A stretch of DNA of 15,097 bases from CAUZJO01 sp963580245 (GTDB lineage: Bacteria; Sumerlaeota; Sumerlaeia; MVZB01). The translations under genes were made by a program, and so were the position numbers. Positions within the stretch are counted from its first letter, which is position 1. Each line of letters begins with the position of its first letter. Under the pieces are notes generated by a model. It did not search any database and was not told the DNA's origin. It saw only the letters and a program-made list of their open reading frames with translations. The stretch is from positions 1-15,097 of the forward strand of contig CAUZJO010000116.1 of NCBI GenBank assembly GCA_963580245.1. The letters run 5' to 3'. Shown in pieces: positions 1-6,836 of the stretch.

Positions 1-97
1 TGGGAGCGTGAATGACTGCAATCACAAGACTTATGATATCCCCCCGCCGGAAGAAGTCAAGCGCACAATTCGCCGTATGATGTTGAAATTATTAAGG

Positions 98-538
98 TTA
101 GATGGTTTTAGGACGGGAACGAATTAGCAATTCTTTCATGATAGAGGCTCGATCGGGCGGATCGGGATCTCGTAAGTATATTTTATTATATTTAATGATT
201 AGTAGTTTATACTTTGAAACCAGATTGGGGTAGACTGATCCGATAAGTCTAGCATAGTTGTCATGCTCGGATCTATATTCGGAGGATGTCATGAGTCCTT
301 TCTCTAGGTGTTCCTCAAGCTTCCCGCGAGCAGGCTCAACACTTCTTCTGAAACCTTCGATAATTACTGTGTTGAAAGGCTCAATTGTCTCCAAGAGATA
401 CATTTCGGTATCTTCCCGAAGCATCTCCCGATCGGCTGTTGACCTCACTGCGGGAGGGAGATTGTTTAGGCTCCATGTGATTGGCTTAGGAGGCATCGGC
501 CAGGCTACTGCGTTGGAGGTCGATGGACGTGGCGTCAC
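98..538 (-). CDS. Duplicated small protein, copy A, no signal peptide (possible pseudogene)
   Basis: I do not recognise this family. The 146-residue frame starts at GTG and is the downstream member of a tandem pair; the other copy is at 620-949 on the same strand. The pair aligns without gaps over about 110 residues, sharing stretches such as STADREMLRE, IEGFRRSVE and HLEKGL. Copy A has no signal peptide: its first residues (MTPRPSTSN) replace the hydrophobic leader of the other copy, while similarity begins at AVAWP. An in-frame TAG lies three codons upstream of the GTG and I see no convincing Shine-Dalgarno sequence, so the start is doubtful. It does keep a longer C-terminal tail (about 40 residues after RLIG) than the partner. 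Composition is A+T-richer than the genes to the right. It may be a decaying 3' duplicate, or the intact C-terminal half of an ancestral secreted protein. Confidence 0.4.
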   Translation of the reverse strand: MTPRPSTSNAVAWPMPPKPITWSLNNLPPAVRSTADREMLREDTEMYLLETIEPFNTVIIEGFRRSVEPARGKLEEHLEKGLMTSSEYRSEHDNYARLIGSVYPNLVSKYKLLIIKYNKIYLRDPDPPDRASIMKELLIRSRPKTI

Positions 539-921
539 CGTGATCTAGTAAATATATTTTATCCTTTTTAAGTATTTAATGATTAACAGTTGATATTTTG
601 AAGCCAGATCGAGGTAGACCTATCCGATAAGTCTAGTATAGTTGTCATGCTCGAATCTGTATTCGGAGAATGTTATGAGTCCTTTCTCTAGGTGTTTCCC
701 AAGCTTCCCGCGAACAGACTCAACACTTCTTCTGAAACCTTCGATGGTTGCTGTGCTGAAAGGCTCAATTGCCTCCAAGAGATACATTTCGCTTTCTTCT
801 CGAAGCATCTCCCGATCGGCTGTTGACCCCACTACGGGAGAGAGTTTGTTTAGGCTCCATATGATTGCCTCTGGAGGTGTTGGCCAGGTTACTGCGAAAG
901 AGGCCGCAGGAAGAAGTGACG
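166..921. repeat. Direct tandem duplication, 384-bp period
   Basis: Unit A (about 166-537) and unit B (about 542-921) are direct repeats. Aligned landmarks lie 384 bases apart: ATGAGTCCTTTCTCTAGGTG at 291 and 675, CGATCGGCTGTTGACC at 429 and 813, TTTAATGATTA at 191 and 575. Near the left edge an 8-base indel changes the offset to 376 (GATCT at 166 and 542). Over 241-420 against 625-804 I count 17 mismatches in 180 positions, 15 of them transitions. The units abut almost exactly, which fits one unequal duplication event inside a gene. Confidence 0.8.
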
Positions 922-949
922 CGGCTAATAGTAGTAATCGCGTGCTCAT
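620..949 (-). CDS. Small secreted protein, copy B, C-terminally shortened by a stop codon
   Basis: This 109-residue protein of unrecognised family is predicted to be exported. I place the start at ATG 949 because it gives a typical signal peptide (MSTRLLLLAASLLPAASFA, probable cleavage after SFA) and has GGAG seven bases upstream. An upstream in-frame start at 1081 would add 44 residues ahead of that leader and is rejected. The mature part begins VTWPTPPEAIIWSLNK and is predicted soluble and helix-rich with many charged residues. It ends at TAG right after RLIG. In copy A (98-538) the same position is a serine codon and the frame runs on; here the sequence after the stop still aligns with copy A (VYLDLASKYQLLIIKY). 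Copy B has therefore lost its tail by substitution, or copy A had a stop removed. It is transcriptionally upstream of copy A. Confidence 0.5.
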   Translation of the reverse strand: MSTRLLLLAASLLPAASFAVTWPTPPEAIIWSLNKLSPVVGSTADREMLREESEMYLLEAIEPFSTATIEGFRRSVESVRGKLGKHLEKGLITFSEYRFEHDNYTRLIG

Positions 950-1702
950 TCCTTTGCTCCAATTTCTTTCAAGCTGACGATGGATCCATCGAAATCCTTT
1001 TCGGCCAAAGTCAGGGATAGGGCCATAACAAATAACTCTTGAGTTAGCCTTCGTAGGGTGCATGTTAATTCGGCCTCCCATGCCTTCGCGTCTCCGCTGG
1101 GTTTTTCAATCTACTTCTAATGATAAGCATTTCTACCACACTCAGTGCTGCCTCTGTCAAGTGAAAGTTTCAAGAAGCGATAGAATATCGCAACCGGCGG
1201 CGGTGATAAAGCGCCCTGGAGGTCTCCGGGTGTCAAGGGGCATGCAGGAATGGGTCGGGTGGTCCCGAAAAAGTCGATCTTGGGCGCTCAACGTCCATTC
1301 TGCTTCGGTCATTGGCCCAAATCGGGGGGGGCAATCCACAAATCGGCTTCAAACCCCCAATCAATGATTCCGAATCAACTCCCCTCAATCGCCCTTCACC
1401 CGAGGACGATCCCGGTTTCGACGACTCAAAGGCCACAAAAAGGGTCGATCGCATGAAATGGCTTACCACCAATGGTTTAGACCGTCTCCGGGGGTTGACG
1501 TCCCGGTCTACACACGTGGCTCCCTACCGGGGAGAGACACAATCCGATTGGACCCCGACGCGAACCCGCAAACAAACCCTGGACGCCCCGGCGAGGCGGA
1601 GATTATGATTTATCAGGAGCGGGGCGGGGCGGCGGTTTTGTGCCGGGGCCGGCTGGCGGGGGGGTCGTCCGTTGGTTTGTCATTCAAAGGGGGGCGTTTG
1701 CG
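950..1702. other. Long stretch with no supported gene
   Basis: About 750 bases in which I see no convincing gene. The short open frames have no recognisable motif, no good ribosome-binding site and no consistent codon bias. The left half is of moderate G+C like the duplication; from about 1620 it becomes very G-rich. A weak hairpin lies at 1478-1510 (TAGACCG with CGGTCTA), and a small imperfect palindrome, CTCCCTACCGGGGAG, at 1522-1536 resembles in shape the small palindromes of the 5950-6143 element. The promoter of the minus-strand pair at 98-949 should lie just above 949 and that of the plus-strand genes before 1703, but I cannot pick clear -35/-10 boxes. Confidence 0.5.
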
Positions 1703-1846
1703 ATGTCGATGTCAGGATTCGATCCACGTAGGCGGGATTTTCTCAAGGGGATGTTGGCCGGGGCTGGGGCGGGGGCGGTTTTGGGATCGTTGTCGTTTAG
1801 TGCCTCGGCGGCGCCGGGGGCGGGGCCGCGCGCGGGGGCGTCGTGA
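1703..1846 (+). pseudogene. Tat signal-peptide reading frame, out of frame with the enzyme it should precede
   Basis: This 47-codon frame encodes a textbook twin-arginine leader: MSMSGFDPRRRDFLKG, then a small-residue hydrophobic stretch (MLAGAGAGAVLGSLSF) and SASAAPGA as likely cleavage region. An AAAGG-type ribosome-binding site lies about a dozen bases before the ATG. It stops at TGA 1844-1846, where the AlkP-like protein begins in the neighbouring frame at GTG 1843. The mature protein starts directly with the AlkP core (PNLIIV) and lacks its own leader, so the two pieces most likely belong to one polypeptide. The enzyme frame is closed upstream by TAG at 1798-1800. The break must therefore lie within 1801-1843, a region with three runs of four or five G; loss of one G would explain it. 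A sequencing indel is as likely as a real mutation. Translational coupling through the GTGA overlap is the alternative. Confidence 0.6.
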
Positions 1847-2925
1847 AACCGGCTTATACGGGGCCGAACTTGATCATTGTCCGTTTCGGCGGGGGGGTGC
1901 GGCGGGTCGAGTCGATCGACCCCGATCACACTTACGCCCCCTATTTTCGCAACGAGCTGACCAAGCGCGGCGCGCTGTTCACGAACATGGAAATCTCGCA
2001 GAGCGAAGGGGTGACGACGAGCCACGGCGGGGGGACGCTTTACATCCTGACCGGGCGTTATGACGAATACAAGGACGTCGGGAACAAGTTCCTCGGCCAG
2101 CGCTTCGAGGCCAGGGTCCCGACCGTCTTCGAATACCTGCGTAAGCATTATGACGTCCCCGAACATGAGACGTTGATCATCAACGGCGAAGACCGCACCG
2201 ACGAGGAGTTCTACACCTTTAGCAACCACCACCTGTTCGGCGTCAACTACCGCTCCAATGTCCTCAGCCTCTATCGTTACAAGACGTATCTGCTGCGCCA
2301 ACAACTCCAGGTCGGCGCGCTGACGGACGCCGAACGCGAGGCGAAGTCGGCCGAACTGAAACAGATGGAGGCGATCGACTACCGCATGGCCGGCAACGAT
2401 CGCCAATCGCCGCGCATCCAGGAATTCTGGGCGCATTGGCGCGGGCTTTACGGCGACAGCGGTTTCAAGAACTCGCGAGGCGACCGGCTATTGACCGACC
2501 TGGTGCTCGACGCGATGCGCCTGCTGCGACCCAAACTGATGATGATCAACTTCAACGACCCCGATTACGTCCATTGGGGCAACCCGAGTCACTACACCGA
2601 AGGCATCCGCATTATCGATGAGGGCATCCGGCGACTGGTGGACGCGGTTGACGCCGACGAAGCCTATCGCGACCGGACGGTGTTCGCGATCGTCCCCGAT
2701 TGCGGGCGCGACACCAACCCGTACATGGCGGTGGAATTCCAGCATCACTTCGGAAGCAAGTCGTCGCGCGAGATTTTCGCGTTCCTGATGGGGCCGGGGA
2801 TCGCCAAGGGCGTGGTGGTGGACCGCAAGGTCGATCAAATCGCCGTTGCGCGGACCGTCGGGCGGCTGATGGGGTTCGAGGCGCAATTCTTCGAGAGCGA
2901 CGTCCTCGAAGAGGCCTTCGCGTAA
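1843..2925 (+). CDS. Alkaline-phosphatase-superfamily protein, exported if fused to the preceding Tat leader
   Basis: The 360-residue protein has the layout of the AlkP/sulfatase/phosphodiesterase superfamily, metal-dependent hydrolases or transferases acting on phosphate or sulfate esters. It begins with the buried first strand (PNLIIVRFGGG, residues 8-18). The segment GVTTSHGGGTLYILTGRY (56-73) matches the nucleophile helix, so T58 or T59 is the candidate nucleophile. FNDPDYVHWG (237-246), VPDCGRD (284-290) and EFQHHFG (298-304) fit the later metal-ligand motifs. The C-terminal GPGI...VDQIAVARTVGRLMG (318-344) is the usual closing segment. The first metal motif is unusual: where sulfatases have a pair of Asp, this protein has RFGGGVRR. 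There is no sulfatase C-x-P-x-R signature, so classical formylglycine sulfatase activity is unlikely. The substrate is unknown. It is followed after 24 bases by a membrane-protein gene, probably in the same transcript. Confidence 0.7.
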   Translation: MKPAYTGPNLIIVRFGGGVRRVESIDPDHTYAPYFRNELTKRGALFTNMEISQSEGVTTSHGGGTLYILTGRYDEYKDVGNKFLGQRFEARVPTVFEYLRKHYDVPEHETLIINGEDRTDEEFYTFSNHHLFGVNYRSNVLSLYRYKTYLLRQQLQVGALTDAEREAKSAELKQMEAIDYRMAGNDRQSPRIQEFWAHWRGLYGDSGFKNSRGDRLLTDLVLDAMRLLRPKLMMINFNDPDYVHWGNPSHYTEGIRIIDEGIRRLVDAVDADEAYRDRTVFAIVPDCGRDTNPYMAVEFQHHFGSKSSREIFAFLMGPGIAKGVVVDRKVDQIAVARTVGRLMGFEAQFFESDVLEEAFA

Positions 2926-2930
2926 CTTCT

Positions 2931-2940
2931 AAAGGAGGGG
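2931..2940 (+). promoter_or_regulatory. Strong Shine-Dalgarno with two candidate ATGs
   Basis: AAAGGAGGGG is close to the full anti-16S complement. Two ATGs follow, at 2943 (about 4 bases after GGAGG) and at 2950 (about 11 bases). They are in different frames. Only the 2950 frame gives a hydrophobic protein consistent with the downstream frames, so 2950 is chosen despite its longer spacing. Confidence 0.6.
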
Positions 2941-2949
2941 CAATGACCC

Positions 2950-4133
2950 ATGTCCAAGGTTTGGCGCGTGGCGGTCGCCGGTTGGAAATGGCTGGTGGGC
3001 GGGGCGCTGTGCAACTTGCCGCCGGGGGCGCTGATCGTCCTCGGTTGGCCCTATCGGCTGATGGGACGCACGGTCGTCAAATCGTGGTGGCGAACCAGCC
3101 CCCTGGCCGCCGAGGGAAACCGTTTTGACGATTTCGTTCAAGAACGGCCGCAGTACGCGTCGCTGCGGCGATGGCCCAACTGGATGCTGTGCCAGGAGGC
3201 GTCGACCTCGATGCGCTCGGGATTGAAGGGCGCTAGGGGTATTTCGGGCCGGGTCCGTGTGATCTTGGGCGCCGTCTTCCACTCGCTTGGGCAAAACCTC
3301 AAGATCGGCTTTCAGGGACTCTTCAACCTGTGGGTCTTTTACGTGGCCGGGTTGCGTGATCATGGCGCTGGCCTGGTGGGCCGGGTGGAACAACTCGTTC
3401 AACAAGGGCTATGAACAGTCCGGGGCGGGGCCGGTGCTGGGCGTGTTGGGGATGGCGTTGTTCGTCGCGACGATGTTTTACGTGCCGATGGCCCAGGCGC
3501 GCCAGGCAGCCACGGGCCGTTGGAAGAGCTTTTACCAGGTTAACTTGATCTGGCGTCTCATCCGCTGCCGACCGATCGCCAACCTTATCCTGGCCGCTTG
3601 CTACGCCGCCGCCGGAGGGTTGGTTCTCATCTCGGTCGTGGCCGTGACGTTCTTGCCCATGATCCGGCCCGAACTCGATGTGATGGCCGACGCGTCGAGG
3701 TTGCAATGCATTGAGAGTTACTATTTCCGCGTCTGTTTGTTCGGGTTTCTCATCTACGCGGGGTTGCACATACTGACGGCCCGCATCTACGCCGGGGCCG
3801 TGGTCAAGGCGATTCGGACGGGGGTGGTCTCGCTCGATGAACTAAACGATGACGAAAGAGAATTGCTGGGCGTCCTGGGCCATTCGGGCGCGGCGGAGTC
3901 GCAAACGGGCCGGCCTTATCCGCGCCTCGGTCGGTCGGACCGCCCGCTGGACTTTTCGCACCGCCGTCGCGGCACTGACGGTCCTCATCTGGCTCGCGTT
4001 CACTTTCAATATATTCGTCGGGCAATTCTTCAATTACCGCTCACAACGCGGCTGGCTCAACCAACCTCTGGTCCACCTGCCCTGGTTCAGCCACATCCCC
4101 GAGAAGCTCAAGAAGATCGTCCGGGGCGATTAG
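2950..4133 (+). pseudogene. Multi-pass membrane protein, coding sequence broken by two apparent +1 frameshifts
   Basis: Three successive plus-strand frames each encode part of one membrane protein. Residues from frame 1 run from ATG 2950 to about 3350 (hydrophobic ALCNLPPGALIVLGW near the start). Frame 2 continues to about 3910 with CVIMALAWWAGW, VLGVLGMALFVATMFYV, ILAACYAAAGGLVLISVVAV and VCLFGFLIYAGL. Frame 3 finishes at TAG 4133 with AVAALTVLIWLAFTFNIFV and a basic tail. The joined product would be about 394 residues with roughly six membrane helices. The first break falls inside a helix near GGCCGGGTTGCG (3345-3355); the second is near 3905-3915 (ACGGGCCGGCC). Each fits one extra base. 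I do not recognise the family. The frame-2 continuation past about 3910, to 4319, is out-of-frame read-through without hydrophobic segments. Whether the lesions are real or sequencing indels cannot be told from the sequence alone. Confidence 0.65.
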
Positions 4134-4196
4134 GGTTGTCCGTTTTTGATCGATTTATCTCCGTCGAGGAGTCCTGGGGTTTTGAAAGATCTCTCG

Positions 4197-5213
4197 ATGA
4201 AACCCGTAAGGTTCCTACTGACCCTGACCTTTTTACTCGGTGTGAATTCGCCCCTCGTGGCCCAAGCCGGGCCTACCATGATCCTCGACATTCATTCCGC
4301 CGGCGGCTCGGATCCGGATAATCTGACGCCCTGCAAGGACCTGCTGTTTTTTAGCGCTACTGACGGTGAACATGGAACCGAGCTGTGGTTCACGGATGGA
4401 ACCACAGACCAGACCAAATTCGTTCTGGACATTTATCCAGGCACCGAAAGTTCGGAACCTGAGCAATTGATCTGCCTCGATGACTGGCTGCTATTCGTCG
4501 CGAATGACGGAATGCACGGAAAAGAGCTTTGGAGGACGAATGGAGAGGTCAGCGAAATTGTGAAGGACATCCATCCCGGTGAGAACGGTTTTGATATAGG
4601 CCTGAATGACGATGAGCCAAGATTTACGCCAATGAAAAGGATTGAAAGCACCGTGTATTTCGTTGCAACGGATATTGTTCATGGACTGGAACTGTGGAAA
4701 AGCGACGGCACACCGCAAGGAACGGCGCAGGTCGATGACGATCCTCTAGGCAGCTACATTTCCCGCATAACTCTATTGCACGAATTCGATGGTAGACTCT
4801 ACGCCGTTTACAACTGGAAATTCCTTGTCCAGTCCGACGGGACGGCTGAGGGAACATTGAAAGTCCCCATAAACTACACCAATCAGGATCAGATTTACGG
4901 GCTTCATACTGTCAGCGATCAATTATTTGTCGCGGGGCTTTTTCGACTGAGAAGAGGAACGATCTTCAAGACAAATGGAGAATTGATGACAAGGGTTCTA
5001 ACGCTCCCAGTAGGCAGATGGCACGGCGCCGAGATCAGCGATATGACGGCAGTCGGTGACCTCTTATACTTTAAGCGCACACTTCTTGAGTACCACTCCG
5101 CTGACGACTGGGCCACTGCAGGTTCGGAGTTATGGCGAAGCGACGGGACATCGGATGGGACGGTAAGGGTCACAGAAGGGGTTAATGAGGTATTTGGCGA
5201 ATATGAGGGGTAA
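4197..5213 (+). CDS. ELWxxDGT-repeat surface protein, N-terminal part ending at an internal stop
   Basis: This is the first part of an extracellular protein built of ELWxxDGT repeats, a beta-propeller-like repeat found in secreted bacterial proteins. The start at ATG 4197 gives a signal peptide (MKPVRFLLTLTFLLG...VAQA); an upstream ATG at 4146 would add 17 residues before it. Clear repeats are ELWFTDGT, ELWRTNGE, ELWKSDGT and ELWRSDGT, with degenerate units at LVQSDGT and IFKTNGE. Between units the usual features recur: DIxPG, then a hydrophobic strand pair and AxDGxHGxELW. Spacing between the first two ELW motifs is 48 residues. The frame ends at TAA 5211-5213, but the same frame continues into more repeats (5214-5723), so this is a prematurely terminated gene of about 509 codons. 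No domain outside the repeats, such as a sortase, PEP-CTERM or dockerin signal, is visible. It is A+T-richer than neighbouring genes. Confidence 0.7.
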   Translation: MKPVRFLLTLTFLLGVNSPLVAQAGPTMILDIHSAGGSDPDNLTPCKDLLFFSATDGEHGTELWFTDGTTDQTKFVLDIYPGTESSEPEQLICLDDWLLFVANDGMHGKELWRTNGEVSEIVKDIHPGENGFDIGLNDDEPRFTPMKRIESTVYFVATDIVHGLELWKSDGTPQGTAQVDDDPLGSYISRITLLHEFDGRLYAVYNWKFLVQSDGTAEGTLKVPINYTNQDQIYGLHTVSDQLFVAGLFRLRRGTIFKTNGELMTRVLTLPVGRWHGAEISDMTAVGDLLYFKRTLLEYHSADDWATAGSELWRSDGTSDGTVRVTEGVNEVFGEYEG

Positions 5214-5723
5214 TTGTTATTTAGGTATTTGATTAATTTTATGAAGATATCAAAAATAGGGGAGCCGCAAGTCGTGGGAAATGTGCCACCCCTTGAGAGT
5301 TTGATACACTTCAACGGGTATCTTTACTACGACACGGCACGCGATGATGAATTCGGTAGGGAGTTATGGAGAACAGACGGGACGGTTGGAGGAGGCCGTA
5401 TAGTGAAGGACATCAGGATCGGCACTGATCACTCGGATCCGCGGTCTTTCCTAATTGTTAACAGTGCGCTTTTGTTTACTGTTGATGACGGCATCCATGG
5501 TCGTGAACTATGGCAATCTGATGGGACCGGAGCCGGAACCCGACTCGTGATGGACATCAACCCAGGCCCCGCAGAATCAAACATCCAACACATGACCGTT
5601 TTTAACGACATGTTGGTCTTTTCGGCGGACGACGGAGTTCACGGTCAGGAGTTGTGGGCTTTTAAACCGAATCCATCGGCTTCGTTGGACGGCGACATGT
5701 GGCTTCACTATGCCGATGAATGA
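5214..5723 (+). pseudogene. ELWxxDGT-repeat protein, C-terminal part after in-frame TAA
   Basis: The same reading frame as 4197-5213 continues past the TAA. It carries three more repeat units: ELWRTDGT, ELWQSDGT and a final ELWAFKPN, with KDIRIGTDHSDPRS and MDINPGPAESN as linking segments. It ends at TGA 5723 with SASLDGDMWLHYADE and no anchoring motif. There is no ribosome-binding site before the first possible starts (TTG 5214, ATG 5241), so it is unlikely to be translated alone. The distance from the last ELW before the stop to the first one after it is about 78 residues, against 48 in the first unit. The extra stretch (LLFRYLINFMKISKIG) is A+T-rich and unlike the rest, so a small insertion at about 5205-5260 may have brought in the stop. 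Confidence 0.65.
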
Positions 5724-5949
5724 AATCTGAATTGGATGCAGGCGAGGCAGTGGACGATCCAGCGAGTTAATCTCCCGCGCTTGATGGAAGGATACTTCGA
5801 GTCGATCAATGGTCTTTGGCGCCCATCAAGCGGGTTTCATCGTTCAAATAACCCCTGTTGCCCGACCGGAGAAGACGACGGGACCGGGGATACATCTCAC
5901 GGATCCGGAAGATGAATCCGCGGGCTGGGAGCACAAATCATTTATCCGG
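5724..5949. other. Spacer with one 10-bp inverted repeat
   Basis: I see no gene here. An inverted repeat CGCTTGATGG (5778-5787) / CCATCAAGCG (5823-5832) with a 35-base loop follows the end of the ELW gene. It could act as a transcription terminator but has no T-run after it, so that is only a suggestion. Confidence 0.4.
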
Positions 5950-6143
5950 CTCCCTGAAGGGGAGCAATGTGAGTAGCCGTGGGTGACAACCCACGGTTCG
6001 CGGTCGCCATGCCACGACAACCCTGAAAGGGTTGAATCGCATCGTGATGCGGCCTGTTCGACCCCTTCAGGGTCGTGAAGTTTTGGGGACCCCATTCCGT
6101 GGGTTGTCACCCACGGCTACTCACATTTGACCCCTGCGGGGTC
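5950..6143. repeat. Composite palindromic element, REPIN-like, with perfect 30-bp inverted arms
   Basis: The arms at 5967-5996 and 6097-6126 are exact reverse complements (left arm starts ATGTGAGTAGCC). Each arm contains its own hairpin, CCGTGGGT-GACA-ACCCACGG at 5977-5996 and its complement at 6097-6116. Between and outside them are more short palindromes: CTCCC-TGAA-GGGGAG (5950-5964, imperfect), CAACCCT-GAA-AGGGTTG (6018-6034), CGCATC-GT-GATGCG (6038-6051), CGACCC-CTTCA-GGGTCG (6059-6075), GGGGACCCC (6085-6093) and GACCCC-TGC-GGGGTC (6129-6143). Two inverted REP-type hairpins separated by about 100 bases is the REPIN layout, which RAYT (IS200-like) transposases mobilise in other bacteria; no such transposase is in the window. 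It lies just upstream of the acetyltransferase operon, so it could also influence its transcription. Confidence 0.75.
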
Positions 6144-6278
6144 ACGGAGGAAGACGGAATTGATTTGTGCATCCACGGGACCGCCAAATTCGACGCGACA
6201 ATAGACCGTCAACCTACTATATATCAATGGGACGCCCTGTCCGGTGGCGTTATTCAGGTTAGGCGTGTTGGAGGGTTC

Positions 6279-6836
6279 GTGCAGTTCTTAAGGAACATCT
6301 ACCAAGCTTGGCTACGCAGGGAACTGGACCGCGTCCCGTTCGCGGCGCGCGGCGTCAACGTCGAGATCGTCCCGCGCTCGCGTTTCGAGAACCCGGAAAA
6401 GATTCGCATCGGCGACCATGTTTATATCGGCCATGGCGTGGCGTTGCATGGGGTGGGCGGGATTACGATCGGCGACAACGTTTCGTTCTCGCCCCATGTT
6501 CACATCCATACCTCGAACCACCGCTATGAAGACGGCGAGGCGATCCCGTACGACCGGGTCTCGTATCTCAAGCCGGTGCGGATCGAGTCGCATTGCTGGA
6601 TCGGGGCCAACGTCTTGATCTGCCCCGGCGTGACGATCGGCGAGGGGGCGGTGGTGGCGATGGGATCGGTCGTGACCAAGGACGTCGCGCCCCTGACCGT
6701 TGTGGGCGGCAATCCCGCCCGGCCGATCAAGGAGCGCGACCGCGAACATTTCAAACGGCTCAAGGCCGAGGGCCGTTTTCAGATGCGGATCAAGAAGGAA
6801 GGCGACTATCCCGGGCCGAAGTACGTCGAGCCATGA
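6279..6836 (+). CDS. Left-handed beta-helix (hexapeptide repeat) O-acetyltransferase
   Basis: The 185-residue protein resembles the NodL/maltose-acetyltransferase/WcaF group, cytoplasmic trimeric enzymes that transfer an acetyl group from acetyl-CoA to a sugar hydroxyl. Hexapeptide turns run through IRIGDHVYIGHG (42-53), ITIGDNVSFSPHVHI (62-76), VRIESHCWIGANVLICPGVT (100-119) and IGEGAVVAMGSVVTKDV (120-136). The closing VVGGNPARPIKER (141-153) is typical. The loop HTSNHRYEDGEAIPYD (77-92) carries the family's catalytic histidine, likely H81. I chose GTG 6279 because GGAGG sits just before it and the protein then starts at its natural helix (MQFLRNIYQAWLRRELD). The open frame reaches back to 6075 but its extra part lies in the palindromic element. 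Its stop overlaps the next gene's start (ATGA, 6833-6836), so the two are probably co-translated. Role: probably acetylation of a surface-polysaccharide sugar. Confidence 0.8.
   Translation: MQFLRNIYQAWLRRELDRVPFAARGVNVEIVPRSRFENPEKIRIGDHVYIGHGVALHGVGGITIGDNVSFSPHVHIHTSNHRYEDGEAIPYDRVSYLKPVRIESHCWIGANVLICPGVTIGEGAVVAMGSVVTKDVAPLTVVGGNPARPIKERDREHFKRLKAEGRFQMRIKKEGDYPGPKYVEP

Noticed and set aside
1458..2063. 201-codon plus-strand open frame
   Set aside because: Arg/Gly-rich out-of-frame reading across the Tat leader and the start of the AlkP-like gene; no motif or ribosome-binding site.
1684..2436. 250-codon minus-strand open frame
   Set aside because: Antisense of the AlkP-like gene; long only because of high third-position G+C.
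1843..2925. Formylglycine-dependent sulfatase
   Set aside because: The nucleophile segment has Thr/Ser residues and no C-x-P-x-R signature.
3910..4321. C-terminal continuation of the frame-2 membrane protein reading
   Set aside because: After about 3910 hydrophobic segments disappear and reappear in frame 3; the extension is Arg/Pro/His-rich frameshift read-through.
5211..5213. Reassigned TAA codon
   Set aside because: TAA terminates other genes here normally (for example 2923-2925), so a local nonsense lesion is simpler.
5844..6110. 88-codon minus-strand open frame
   Set aside because: Lies mostly inside the palindromic element; no protein-like composition.
5950..6143. CRISPR array
   Set aside because: The repeats are inverted, differ from each other and have no regular spacers.
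6075..6278. N-terminal extension of the acetyltransferase
   Set aside because: Begins inside the right part of the palindromic element and is unlike the family's N-terminus; GTG 6279 has a ribosome-binding site.
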